Position numbers and translations under genes: made by a program. This document shows, one piece after another, positions 1 to 7,869 of a stretch of 64,000 nucleotides of DNA. The notes beneath the pieces were generated by a model, which was not told the origin of the DNA, did not search any database, and saw only the letters and a list, made by a program, of their open reading frames with translations. Source of the DNA: Syntrophaceae bacterium UBA6087 (GTDB taxonomy: Bacteria; Desulfobacterota; Desulfomonilia; UBA1062). Location of the stretch: NCBI GenBank assembly GCA_002448235.1, contig DIXF01000003.1:124001-188000 (forward strand), in the 5' to 3' direction. How positions within the stretch are numbered: position 1 is the first letter of the stretch; each line of letters starts with the position of its first letter.

Positions 1-764
1 AATACAATATTCTTGATCTGATATTCGGAACTTCATGGTACCCGACGTACGATCCTCCCGACTTCGGCATACTCACCCTGATCGTCGCCTCGTTCCTGGT
101 GACGTTAGGCGCGCTGGTGGTCTGCGTACCCATAGGGATCGGGACCGCCCTGTTTCTCCACGAACTGGCGACCGAATCGCAGCGTGCGGTGCTCAAGCCC
201 GTGATCGAGATCCTTGCCGGAATACCCTCCATCATCTATGGGTTCTTCGGTATGGTGATCGTGGCGCCTTTTCTCCAGGATGCGCTCGGGATACCCACCG
301 GTCTCAACGCCTTCACCGCTTCCCTTGTGCTCGGCATCATGGCCACGCCGACCGTGGCCAGCCTTGCGGAGGACGCGCTCGGGTTCGTACCGCGAAGCTT
401 TCGCGAGGCGTCACTGGCGCTGGGAGCAAACCGCTGGCAGACGCTGACCCGCGTGATCGTTCCTGCTGCGGGGTCCGGCATATCGACCGCTATCATCCTG
501 GGGATGAGCAGGGCTGTGGGAGAGACCATGACCGTTCTCATGGTCGCCGGCGGTGCGGCCGTGATACCCAAATCGATATTCGACCCGGTACGGCCGATGA
601 CATCGACCATTGCGGCCGAAATGGGTGAGGCCGTCATGGGAAGCCCCCATTTTCACGCCCTGTTCGCCATAGGGCTCATCCTCTTTCTTATTACGCTCAT
701 GATCAATATCATTGCCGAGGTCATCAGCAGAAGGTACCGGTTAAAGCTGGGGCTGGGAAGGTAA
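1..764 (+). CDS. pstC: Phosphate ABC transporter permease PstC (3' part)
   Basis: Inner-membrane permease of the high-affinity phosphate importer, pairing with PstA. The reading frame is open from position 3 at the left edge, so the N-terminus lies outside the window. Visible: several hydrophobic membrane segments and the EAA cytoplasmic loop (FREASLALGANRWQT), which docks on the PstB ATPase. The stop codon overlaps the pstA start by one base (TAATG), so the two are translationally coupled. Order pstC-pstA-pstB-arsC-phoU, with pstS 3.5 kb downstream in its own unit. Family assignment is firm from the EAA loop and context. Confidence 0.95.
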   Translation, partial: YNILDLIFGTSWYPTYDPPDFGILTLIVASFLVTLGALVVCVPIGIGTALFLHELATESQRAVLKPVIEILAGIPSIIYGFFGMVIVAPFLQDALGIPTGLNAFTASLVLGIMATPTVASLAEDALGFVPRSFREASLALGANRWQTLTRVIVPAAGSGISTAIILGMSRAVGETMTVLMVAGGAAVIPKSIFDPVRPMTSTIAAEMGEAVMGSPHFHALFAIGLILFLITLMINIIAEVISRRYRLKLGLGR

Positions 765-1687
765 TGGGACCGTCGGTACCGGTGCCGGAAGGCTTCAGAG
801 GAATGGACAGGATCAAATCCGTAACGGGAACACTCCGCGGCACTGATGTCACCCAGTTTCTCGGGTTTCTGCTCCTGGGAGCGTGCCTCCTGTTCGCGCT
901 CTTCTTCCTCGGAATCATCCTGTATTTCATCGTTTCACGGGGATTGCCCGTTATATCATGGGAATTCATCACCGCTGTCCCCAGGAGGGCCATGACAAAG
1001 GGAGGGGTCGCCCCCGCCATTGTCGGCACCCTCTACCTCACCCTGGGCGCCATAGCCTTTGCGCTGCCCTTAGGCCTTGCGTGCGCCGTATATCTCTGCG
1101 AGTACAGCCCGAAGGGCGTTATCGTGAACATCATCCGCCTGAGCATCAACAATCTGGCAGGCGTCCCTTCCATCGTTTTCGGCCTGTTCGGCTTTGCCGT
1201 GTTCGTCAAGGTTCTGGGATTCGGCGTTTCCATCCTCTCGGGCAGCCTCACGCTCGGCATCATGGCCTTGCCCGGGATCATCTCCGCTTCGCAGGAGGCG
1301 ATCCTTGCCGTGCCCCTCTCCTACCGGGAGGCCTCACTGGCGCTGGGAGCAACCCACTGGCAGACCATCAAGAAAGTGACCCTTCCCACGGCTTTCCCCG
1401 GGATACTCACCGGGGTGATCCTGAATATCGGAAGGGTAGCCGGTGAAACCGCACCGATCCTGTTCACTGCCGCCACCTTCTACACACGGGGCTACCCGGA
1501 TTCGATCTTTTCCGAGGCAATGGCGCTGCCGTATCACATCTATGCGCTCATGACCGAAGGCACCCGCCCGGAAGTACAGACCGGGATAGCCTACGGATGC
1601 GCCCTGATACTTCTTTTCTTGGTCCTGGCAATCTCCGGGCTTGCAATCGTTCTCAGACAGAGACAAAGGAGCACCTATGCAGCATGA
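764..1687 (+). CDS. pstA: Phosphate ABC transporter permease PstA
   Basis: Second membrane subunit of the phosphate importer, 307 aa, a normal length for PstA. It carries multiple transmembrane segments and its own EAA loop (YREASLALGATHWQT), closely resembling that of the preceding PstC. The start at 764 overlaps the pstC stop; an internal ATG at 803 (MDRIKSV) is an alternative that would remove a 13-residue polar leader. It runs directly into pstB, whose start lies inside the end of this frame. Confidence 0.95.
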   Translation: MGPSVPVPEGFRGMDRIKSVTGTLRGTDVTQFLGFLLLGACLLFALFFLGIILYFIVSRGLPVISWEFITAVPRRAMTKGGVAPAIVGTLYLTLGAIAFALPLGLACAVYLCEYSPKGVIVNIIRLSINNLAGVPSIVFGLFGFAVFVKVLGFGVSILSGSLTLGIMALPGIISASQEAILAVPLSYREASLALGATHWQTIKKVTLPTAFPGILTGVILNIGRVAGETAPILFTAATFYTRGYPDSIFSEAMALPYHIYALMTEGTRPEVQTGIAYGCALILLFLVLAISGLAIVLRQRQRSTYAA

Positions 1688-2438
1688 CATAAAAATAAGC
1701 GCCCGGAACGTCCACTTCTTCTACGGAAAGAAACGGGCATTGAAGGATATCACCATCGATATCTTCGACAGGCAGGTAACCGCGCTCATCGGCCCTTCGG
1801 GCTGCGGCAAGTCGACCTTTATCAGGCTGCTGAACCGGATGAACGATCTCATCCCCGGCGCAAGGGTCGAGGGTTCCATCCTCCTGGACGGCCGAGACAT
1901 CAATGAGCCGAAGACCGATGTCGTACACTTGAGGCGCAGGGTGGGCATGGTGTTCCAGAAGCCCAATCCCTTTCCCAAGAGCATCTTTGACAATCTCGCC
2001 TACGGCCTGACCATCAACGGAATCAGAGACAAGCAGTTCATCGAGCATAAGGTTATCGACTCGCTGAAGAAAGCAGTCCTGTACGATGAGGTGAAAGACC
2101 GGATCCATGATAATGCGCTCATGCTTTCCGGAGGACAGCAGCAGAGGCTGTGCATTGCCCGGTGCCTTGCGGTCGAGCCCGAGGTGATCCTCTTTGACGA
2201 GCCCTGCGCAAGCCTCGATCCCATCTCCACCCGGAAGATCGAAGAGCTCATCCTGGAGCTCAAGAAAGAGTATACCATCGTCATCGTAACCCACAACATG
2301 CAACAGGCCGCGCGCGTATCGGACTGCACGGCCTTCATGTATCTCGGCGAACTGATCGAGTACGACGAGACCGAGAAGATATTCACGGTTCCCAAAGAAA
2401 GATTGACGGAAGAATACCTGTCGGGGAAGTTCGGATGA
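1677..2438 (+). CDS. pstB: Phosphate ABC transporter ATPase PstB
   Basis: ATP-hydrolysing subunit of the Pst phosphate importer, 253 aa. It shows Walker A GPSGCGKST (about residues 39-47), a Q-loop in GMVFQKPNPFP, the signature LSGGQQQR, and Walker B VILFDEP followed by the family-typical CASLDPIST. The frame is open further upstream, but ATG 1677 is chosen because AAAGGAG lies just before it and the protein then has the usual PstB N-terminus. The 3' end overlaps the arsenate reductase gene by four bases (ATGA), indicating coupling. Confidence 0.97.
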   Translation: MQHDIKISARNVHFFYGKKRALKDITIDIFDRQVTALIGPSGCGKSTFIRLLNRMNDLIPGARVEGSILLDGRDINEPKTDVVHLRRRVGMVFQKPNPFPKSIFDNLAYGLTINGIRDKQFIEHKVIDSLKKAVLYDEVKDRIHDNALMLSGGQQQRLCIARCLAVEPEVILFDEPCASLDPISTRKIEELILELKKEYTIVIVTHNMQQAARVSDCTAFMYLGELIEYDETEKIFTVPKERLTEEYLSGKFG

Positions 2439-2875
2439 TGAAAAAAAAGATCGTCTTTGTCTGCGTACACAATTCCTCGCGGTCCCAGATGGCCGAGGGG
2501 ATATTGAGGCATCTCTACCCGGAGAGTTACGAGGTCTTCAGTGCGGGGACCGTTCCCACAAAACTTCATCCCCTTGCGGATGCGGCCATGAGAGAGGTCG
2601 GGATAGACATCTCGGGCCAGAAATCCAAGGGGCTCGATGCCTTCGCCGGGACGGTATTCGATCTCGCAGTAACCGTATGCGGCCCTATGGCCGCCTGTCC
2701 GTATGTCGCCGGGGCAAAAGAAACGGTCCACCGGGAATTCGACGATCCTGCAGAAGCCGGGGACATTGAAACCTTCCGAAGAGTCCGCGACGAGATCTTC
2801 GGATGGATACGGGAAGCATTCAGAAATCCGGATGAATTGCCGAAATCACCACCGATTCCGCTTCATCTGTCATAG
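2435..2875 (+). CDS. arsC: Thioredoxin-coupled arsenate reductase / LMW-PTP fold protein (ArsC type)
   Basis: Likely reduces arsenate to arsenite with a cysteine relay recharged by thioredoxin. The 146-aa protein has the P-loop C10-x5-R16 (CVHNSSR) near the N-terminus and two further cysteines at about 82 and 88 (CGPMAAC), almost exactly the C10/C82/C89 triad of the S. aureus pI258 enzyme, plus the downstream FDDP motif. It overlaps pstB by four bases and sits just before phoU. Arsenate enters cells through Pst, so co-transcription makes sense as protection. A low-molecular-weight tyrosine phosphatase is the alternative, but the redox cysteines argue for arsenate reductase. Confidence 0.85.
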   Translation: MMKKKIVFVCVHNSSRSQMAEGILRHLYPESYEVFSAGTVPTKLHPLADAAMREVGIDISGQKSKGLDAFAGTVFDLAVTVCGPMAACPYVAGAKETVHREFDDPAEAGDIETFRRVRDEIFGWIREAFRNPDELPKSPPIPLHLS

Positions 2876-2883
2876 GAGGACCC

Positions 2884-3543
2884 ATGTTGGAAGAAGCCAA
2901 ACTCAGCCGTATCAAAAAGGAGTTCCTCGAGTATGCGACCGTCGTGGAAGGCATGATCGGGAAAAGCATCGAAGGCCTGACGAAAAACGACAGGGCGATC
3001 CTCAATGACGTCATCATGAATGACGAGCCCATGGCCAATAACTACGAGATCAAGCTCGACGAGATGTGCATCGCCGTTATCGCCCAGCACCAGCCTACCG
3101 GCAAATCGTTGCGGACCATCTTCATGTTGTCCAACATCAACAGCAATCTGGAGCGGATGGGAGACCATGCGGTCACCATATGCGAGAGCGGCCTGGTTCT
3201 CATAGAACAGCCCCCGGTAAAACGCCTCATCGATATCCCCCGCATGGGAGAGGTGGTCAAGGGAATGATCGGCGATGGGATCAAGTCATTCATCAACGAA
3301 GATGCGGCCCTGGCAATGACCGTGTGCGAAAGAGACGATATCGTGGACGGGCTGCGGGACCAGATCATGCGGGAACTCATCACCTTTATGGCCTCGGACC
3401 CGACCACCATCGAGAGGTCTCTTCACCTCATGAAGATCGCCGGCAACCTCGAACGCGTTGCAGACCTCACGACCAACATCTGCGAAGACGTCATCTACAT
3501 GGTGAAAGGAAAGGTCATCAAGCACCACAAAGACGAGATCTGA
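2884..3543 (+). CDS. phoU: Phosphate signalling regulator PhoU
   Basis: Cytoplasmic helical-bundle protein, 219 aa, the normal PhoU length. It links the Pst transporter to the PhoR/PhoB two-component system and limits phosphate uptake. The two related three-helix repeats are visible, each with the metal-binding type motif (NSNLERMGDHA near residues 80-92 and AGNLERVADLTTNI near 184-197). The start follows AGGAGG by a few bases and lies eight bases after the arsC stop, so phoU is the last gene of the pst operon seen here. Confidence 0.96.
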   Translation: MLEEAKLSRIKKEFLEYATVVEGMIGKSIEGLTKNDRAILNDVIMNDEPMANNYEIKLDEMCIAVIAQHQPTGKSLRTIFMLSNINSNLERMGDHAVTICESGLVLIEQPPVKRLIDIPRMGEVVKGMIGDGIKSFINEDAALAMTVCERDDIVDGLRDQIMRELITFMASDPTTIERSLHLMKIAGNLERVADLTTNICEDVIYMVKGKVIKHHKDEI

Positions 3544-3569
3544 TTCGGGCCGGGCGGGAGCTTATCGTC

Positions 3570-4025
3570 TCAATGCCTTATCCAGTCGACGATGTAATCT
3601 TCCAGCTCGTCGGAGGAAATGCCTTCTTCGCTCACCACCTTTCCCCTTATGGAGACCCCTGCTTCATGGACGGAATGGGGGTCGCCGGAAATGAGCGGGT
3701 GCCATTCGGAAAGGTCTCTGCCCTCCAGCACCAGGCGGTAAGCGCAGGTATCGGGAAGCATGTCGCAGAGCTCATAGATATTTTCCGGGGAGAACACGAG
3801 GCACTCGGCATTGAGCGATTTTCTTTTTTTGTACGATACGCACCTGCAGGTTTGATCGTCGAGGTACCTGCAGACAACATTCGTGTAGACAAGCTCACGG
3901 GTGTCCTCGAAAAGGATTTTCCTCAGGCAGCACCTGCCGCATCCGTCGCACAGGCTCTCCCACTGGGTGCGGTTCATTTCTTCAAGGGAGACCTTTTCCC
4001 AGAACTTGCCGGTATTCCTTTTCAT
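3570..4025 (-). CDS. YcgN/UPF0260-family cysteine-cluster protein
   Basis: Small 151-aa protein of the UPF0260 (YcgN) family. The diagnostic N-terminal cluster CDGCGRCC (about residues 27-34) is followed by more cysteines (CRC, and single Cys near the middle), consistent with binding zinc or an iron-sulfur cluster. The biochemical role of the family is not established. The start ATG 4025 has CAGGAAA upstream. It points toward phoU and ends 26 bases from it, convergently. Confidence 0.8.
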   Translation of the reverse strand: MKRNTGKFWEKVSLEEMNRTQWESLCDGCGRCCLRKILFEDTRELVYTNVVCRYLDDQTCRCVSYKKRKSLNAECLVFSPENIYELCDMLPDTCAYRLVLEGRDLSEWHPLISGDPHSVHEAGVSIRGKVVSEEGISSDELEDYIVDWIRH

Positions 4026-4110
4026 GGGATCGTTTCCTGACAGGACTCAGGGCCTTTTATACAGTAAGTCGGCTTGCCGTCCTTCCGACCCGGCAGTGTA
4101 TGCAGAGGGC

Positions 4111-4686
4111 TCAAGGGCATTCCCGCCCTTTTAATCGTAACGCCAGGAAGCGTGAGACGATCTCCCTGATGGATGCGTGACCGATATCTTCGACGCGGAC
4201 CTCTTCGGGCCGGAGAAAGACGTATCCGTCCACGTCGTCGGCGGTACCGATGGGATCCATGTCTTTGACCGTGCAGACATAGGCGAGATCGAGGGTGAAA
4301 TAGACAATGCCTGCATACAGGTACGTATTGGGAAACGAACAGAAGTATGTGAAACGATCGATCCGGAGATTCAATTCCTCCAGGACCTCCCTGCACAAGG
4401 CATTTTCCGCCGATTCGCCCGTATCCACGAACCCTCCGGGGAGGTCGAGGGTGCCTTTCAGGGGCTCCCTTGCCCTTCTCACGAGCAGGAGCCTGCCCTG
4501 TGAGTCTTCGATCAGTGCGGCAACGGCTGCTGCTGCGTTGATGAAAAACCTGAAGCCGCACTCCCCGCAGGAAAAGCTTTTCCCGCCCTGGAAGATAAAT
4601 TTTGCCGATGAGCACCTCGGACAGAACTTGAGCACATTCCCGGGGTAATAGCCGTCAACCCCTTGGTCTTTGATGTTCTCCACCAT
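4111..4686 (-). CDS. Nudix hydrolase with N-terminal zinc ribbon
   Basis: 191-aa hydrolase likely acting on a nucleoside diphosphate linked to another group. An N-terminal zinc ribbon (CPRC near residue 22, CGEC near 40) precedes a Nudix fold with an intact box: G-x5-E-x7-REVxEE in GGFVDTGES...REVLEELNL. This ribbon-plus-Nudix layout recalls NADH pyrophosphatase NudC, but the NudC-specific SQPWPF motif is not seen, so substrate is open. The frame stays open to 4998, but ATG 4686 is preceded by AAGGGAGA and begins the conserved region; the extra upstream codons overlap the START gene. Confidence 0.85.
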   Translation of the reverse strand: MVENIKDQGVDGYYPGNVLKFCPRCSSAKFIFQGGKSFSCGECGFRFFINAAAAVAALIEDSQGRLLLVRRAREPLKGTLDLPGGFVDTGESAENALCREVLEELNLRIDRFTYFCSFPNTYLYAGIVYFTLDLAYVCTVKDMDPIGTADDVDGYVFLRPEEVRVEDIGHASIREIVSRFLALRLKGRECP

Positions 4687-4802
4687 AGTCTCCCTTGAAA
4701 ACCCTTGCCGCAGAGGATGTCCCTTTTTGCCTGAGGAAAGGCATCCCATGCCGCGGCAGGACATATCAGCAGCCGCTGCAGAAGAACCGGTAAAAAGGTG
4801 CA

Positions 4803-5462
4803 TCAGCCTTTCTTTTTCAACCCTGCCTTCTCGTAGTACACATCCTTTTTCCCCATCTCCTTCATGCCCTTCAATGTCAGGAAAGGCTGGTCCTTGGCGA
4901 GCATGTTGTTTACGCTCACGGGGATGTTCCCGCCGGGATCGGAATTGACCATGTAGACGACATGGGTAGTATCGGCGTCTTTCCTGGTGAGGGTGCATTT
5001 CCCGATCAGGTGCGTCATTCTTACATACTTGCTCTGTACCGGGACGAGCTCGTTTTTAAGGGCATTCATGGTGATGGTCGCTTTCCCTTCATCCTTGTGC
5101 ACATCGAATCTCACATCGATGACTATGTCCCGGTCTTTTACCGGCCAGGGTGTCGCGAGGATAAAATAGATAAGCTTATGCGATCCGGAAACATCCTTCA
5201 GGAGCCGGATGTCCCGGCAGAAGCCGAACCACTGGGGAAACGAAGGGGTATCCCTGAAGAGCTCAAGCAGAACTTCCATCGGCGCATCCACATCCGTGAC
5301 GCCCATGAACTCCTTGAAATCCGTACCGGGGATCGGCCTGGTATAGACCGATATTCCTTCTCCCTGCTTCGCGTTCTTCCACCCCTCCTCAAGGGGACCT
5401 GCGGATAAACCCTGAACAGTGAAAAAGAGACACAAAAGGATCAGACTCCCGTATCGATACAT
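4803..5462 (-). CDS. START-domain (StAR-related lipid-binding) exported protein
   Basis: 219-aa protein with a cleavable signal peptide (hydrophobic LILLCLFFTV then LSAG near residue 22), so probably periplasmic. The rest matches the START helix-grip fold: EGISVYTRPIPG, FKEFMGVTDVDAP, and ATPWPVKDRDIVID are typical. Such domains bind hydrophobic ligands; the ligand here is unknown. The start has AAAGGAGGG upstream. It lies next to the Nudix gene on the same strand but with about 115 bases between, so a shared transcript is possible but not shown. Confidence 0.8.
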   Translation of the reverse strand: MYRYGSLILLCLFFTVQGLSAGPLEEGWKNAKQGEGISVYTRPIPGTDFKEFMGVTDVDAPMEVLLELFRDTPSFPQWFGFCRDIRLLKDVSGSHKLIYFILATPWPVKDRDIVIDVRFDVHKDEGKATITMNALKNELVPVQSKYVRMTHLIGKCTLTRKDADTTHVVYMVNSDPGGNIPVSVNNMLAKDQPFLTLKGMKEMGKKDVYYEKAGLKKKG

Positions 5463-5540
5463 AAATTACCCTCCTTTCATCTCCTGGGGCGTACAATGCT
5501 TTTTAACCGATATTTCCAGCCGTTTAAACTTAAATATTAG

Positions 5541-5569
5541 TTGAACTCGCCCCTTCTTCCACTTATTCT
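5541..5569 (+). promoter_or_regulatory. Sigma-70-type promoter for the SRAP gene
   Basis: TTGAAC at 5541-5546 and TATTCT at 5564-5569 are separated by 17 bases, in an AT-rich gap between the divergent START and SRAP genes. No LexA-like palindrome was recognised. Confidence 0.45.
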
Positions 5570-5617
5570 TGTATCGAAGCAGATACGGCACTATTGGGAA
5601 AGCGTGAGGGATCATCT

Positions 5618-6301
5618 ATGTGCGGACGGTTCATTCAGGTATCCGACCCGGAAAAGATCAAAGTCATGATCTCCGAGCTGGAAATCAGCCCCGAGGTCCG
5701 GTCGGGCTTTGTTCCCCGCTACAATATCGCCCCGACCCAGAACATCCTTACCGTGCTCAATACACCTGTGCCCGAGCTCGTCTATACCCGGTGGGGGCTG
5801 ATCCCTTTCTGGGCAAAGGACCCCGCCATAGGACAGAAGATGATCAACGCGCGGGCTGAGACGCTTGCGGAGAAAAGCTCTTTCAGGACCCCGTTGAGGA
5901 GGAAGCGGTGCATCATTGTATCGGACGGGTTCTATGAATGGAGATCTACAGGCAGGGCAAAGACGCCTTTTCTCGTCCGCCTGAAAAGCTCCGAGCCCTT
6001 CGGGCTGGCAGGCCTCTGGGACCAGTGGGCAGACCCCGGCACGGGAGGAAAGATCGTTTCCAGTACCATTATCACCACGGAGCCGAACGAGCTTGTATCG
6101 GAGATCCACAACCGGATGCCGGCCATACTCAGGCCACAGCACTATGAAACCTGGCTCGATCCCCGGGAGACAAGGGACGATGCCATCAAGGGGTGTATCC
6201 TTTCCTACCCTTCGGAAGAGATGGCCGCCTTTGAAGTTTCGCGGCTGGTCAACAACCCTTCGTATGACGCCCCGGATTGCGTCGCGCCCCTTTGGTCGTA
6301 G
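5618..6301 (+). CDS. SRAP-domain protein (YedK/HMCES family, abasic-site crosslinking)
   Basis: 227-aa SOS response-associated peptidase family protein. Known members bind abasic sites in single-stranded DNA and crosslink to them through Cys2. Here the start MCGRF gives Cys2 after Met removal, so ATG 5618 is chosen over the in-frame ATG at 5594. Other active-site residues are present: Asn in INARAET, Glu in SDGFYEWR and His in IHNRMP. It stands alone behind its own promoter. Confidence 0.93.
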   Translation: MCGRFIQVSDPEKIKVMISELEISPEVRSGFVPRYNIAPTQNILTVLNTPVPELVYTRWGLIPFWAKDPAIGQKMINARAETLAEKSSFRTPLRRKRCIIVSDGFYEWRSTGRAKTPFLVRLKSSEPFGLAGLWDQWADPGTGGKIVSSTIITTEPNELVSEIHNRMPAILRPQHYETWLDPRETRDDAIKGCILSYPSEEMAAFEVSRLVNNPSYDAPDCVAPLWS

Positions 6302-6319
6302 CACGTGCCGCGCGGGTTG

Positions 6320-6766
6320 CTACGCGGTGATTCCCTGCGGCACGATCTCGATGAGCTCGATCTCGTAGACAACGGCTTTCCCGGCTAGGGGGGCATTCGC
6401 GTCGATGAGCACGGTGTTCCTCTTGACATCGATTACCGTTGCGGAAACCTCCTGCCCTTCGTCGTCCACCATGTCGAACTCCATCCCCACCTGGGGGGCG
6501 ACCCCTTCGGGAAGCTCGTCAGTGCCGATCTCGAACACCAGGCTTTCGTCGTAGAGGCCGAAGCCTTCTTCGGGCTGGACAGTCACGATCTTTTTCTCGC
6601 CGGGATGCATCCCGAGGACCGCTTCTTCGAATCCCTGGACCACCTCGTCGGAACCGATGGTGAACTTTAGAGGAGCAAGCCCTACGGATGACTCGAATAC
6701 GGTTCCGTCCTCGGACCTGCCGGTATAATTGACTTTTACGATATCGCCTTTTTTTGCCTTCTGCAC
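6320..6766 (-). CDS. FKBP-type peptidyl-prolyl isomerase, SlyD-like
   Basis: 148-aa folding helper of the SlyD type: an FKBP domain (KVNYTGRSEDGTVFESS, VVQGFEEAVLGMHPGEKK) interrupted by the IF chaperone insert (GFGLYDE to ANAPLAGK). The histidine-rich metal-binding tail of E. coli SlyD is absent. The start is GTG 6766; a GGAG lies rather far (about 12 bases) upstream, so the start is less certain than the family. It is convergent with the SRAP gene. Confidence 0.88.
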   Translation of the reverse strand: MQKAKKGDIVKVNYTGRSEDGTVFESSVGLAPLKFTIGSDEVVQGFEEAVLGMHPGEKKIVTVQPEEGFGLYDESLVFEIGTDELPEGVAPQVGMEFDMVDDEGQEVSATVIDVKRNTVLIDANAPLAGKAVVYEIELIEIVPQGITA

Positions 6767-6929
6767 CGAAGAGAAAAGCTCCTTTCATTAAAGAGACCTA
6801 GAGATATAGATAAATACGGCCCAAGAGTCAAAGAATATTTTTATCTTCCAATGGCACACGGCAGCGGTAGAGGGCGGTCTTGTTTTCATGAAAGCCTTGC
6901 ATGATATGTATATAAGGCTGCAACCATTT

Positions 6930-6980
6930 CTTAACTGAGAATTAACGCAATACTTATCTCTTCTTAACCGTTCATCTATA
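6930..6980 (+). promoter_or_regulatory. Pho-box array upstream of pstS
   Basis: Five 7-base units spaced exactly 11 bases apart: CTTAACT (6930), ATTAACG (6941), ACTTATC (6952), CTTAACC (6963), ATCTATA (6974). PhoB-type response regulators bind 7-bp direct repeats with 4-bp spacers (11-bp period). The last unit merges with a TATAAA that could be the -10 element, as in PhoB-activated promoters whose -35 is replaced by the box. Binding is inferred. Confidence 0.65.
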
Positions 6981-7011
6981 AATAGCACGGTGGATTATGA
7001 AGGAGGATTTG

Positions 7012-7860
7012 ATGAAGAAGCTTTACACGTACGAAAAGATAGTTATCACCGCCGCAAGTGCGGTGCTTCTCGCTTTTGCGTCCTGCCTGCCGGCCCAATC
7101 GGCAGGAAACAACCTGATCATAAAGGGATCCACCACCGTATTGCCGATAGCACAGATCGCGGCGGAAGAATTCATGGACAAAAACCCGAAGACAACCATC
7201 TCCGTGCAGGGAGGCGGCTCCGGAGTGGGAATAGCGTCCCTCATCGATAAAACCGCTGACATAGCGGACTCCTCACGGAAGATGAAGGCCGGAGAGATCG
7301 CAAAGGCCAAGGCATCCGGAGTAAACCCCTATGAGAACGTTATAGCAGTGGACGGGATTGCCGTCGTTGTCCATCCGTCGAACCCGGTGAACAATCTTAC
7401 CAGAGAACAGATAAAAGCGATCTATACCGGCAAGATCTCCAGCTGGTCGGAGCTTGGCGGGAAAAAAGCGAAGATCGTGGTGGTCTCCCGTGATACCTCG
7501 AGCGGCACGTTCGAGAGCTTTTATGAGCTTGCGCTTGATAAAGAGAAGGTACGGCCCGATGCCCTCACCACCGCCTCAAACCAGGCAGGCGCTCAAATCG
7601 TGGGCCAGACGCCGGGGGCTATCGCATATGTGGGCCTCGGCTATATAACCCCTAAGGTCAAGGCCATCGAAGTGAACGGGATAAAATGCACCGAGCAGAA
7701 CATCCTCAATGACAAGTATCCCCTTTCCCGGCCGCTGTTCATGTACACGGACGGCGTACCTGCCGGGAGCGTGAAAAGATTCATCGATTTCGTCAAGGGC
7801 GAAGAGGGCCGTACGCTCATCAGGGAAGCAGGGTTTATCCCGCCCAAGGGAAAGAAATAA
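7012..7860 (+). CDS. pstS: Phosphate ABC transporter substrate-binding protein PstS
   Basis: 282-aa extracytoplasmic phosphate-binding protein. A signal peptide (KKLYTYEK then a hydrophobic run to about residue 30) is followed by the family hallmark IKGSTTVLPIAQ and by phosphate-binding elements SGVGIASLIDKTADIADSSRKM and SRDTSSGTFESF. ATG 7012 is preferred over ATG 6997 because AAGGAGGA sits between them at proper spacing. It is separated from pstCAB-phoU by five unrelated genes and has its own Pho-box promoter, which allows separate high expression of the binding protein. Confidence 0.95.
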   Translation: MKKLYTYEKIVITAASAVLLAFASCLPAQSAGNNLIIKGSTTVLPIAQIAAEEFMDKNPKTTISVQGGGSGVGIASLIDKTADIADSSRKMKAGEIAKAKASGVNPYENVIAVDGIAVVVHPSNPVNNLTREQIKAIYTGKISSWSELGGKKAKIVVVSRDTSSGTFESFYELALDKEKVRPDALTTASNQAGAQIVGQTPGAIAYVGLGYITPKVKAIEVNGIKCTEQNILNDKYPLSRPLFMYTDGVPAGSVKRFIDFVKGEEGRTLIREAGFIPPKGKK

Positions 7861-7869
7861 TGTGCCCTT

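Noticed and set aside
3066..4040. 324-codon frame spanning phoU and the cysteine-cluster gene
   Set aside because: Overlaps two well-supported genes and has no family resemblance.
6841..6870. Possible sigma-54 promoter TGGCAC near 6851
   Set aside because: The -12 position lacks GC at the right spacing (TGGCAC-ACGGC-AGCGG).
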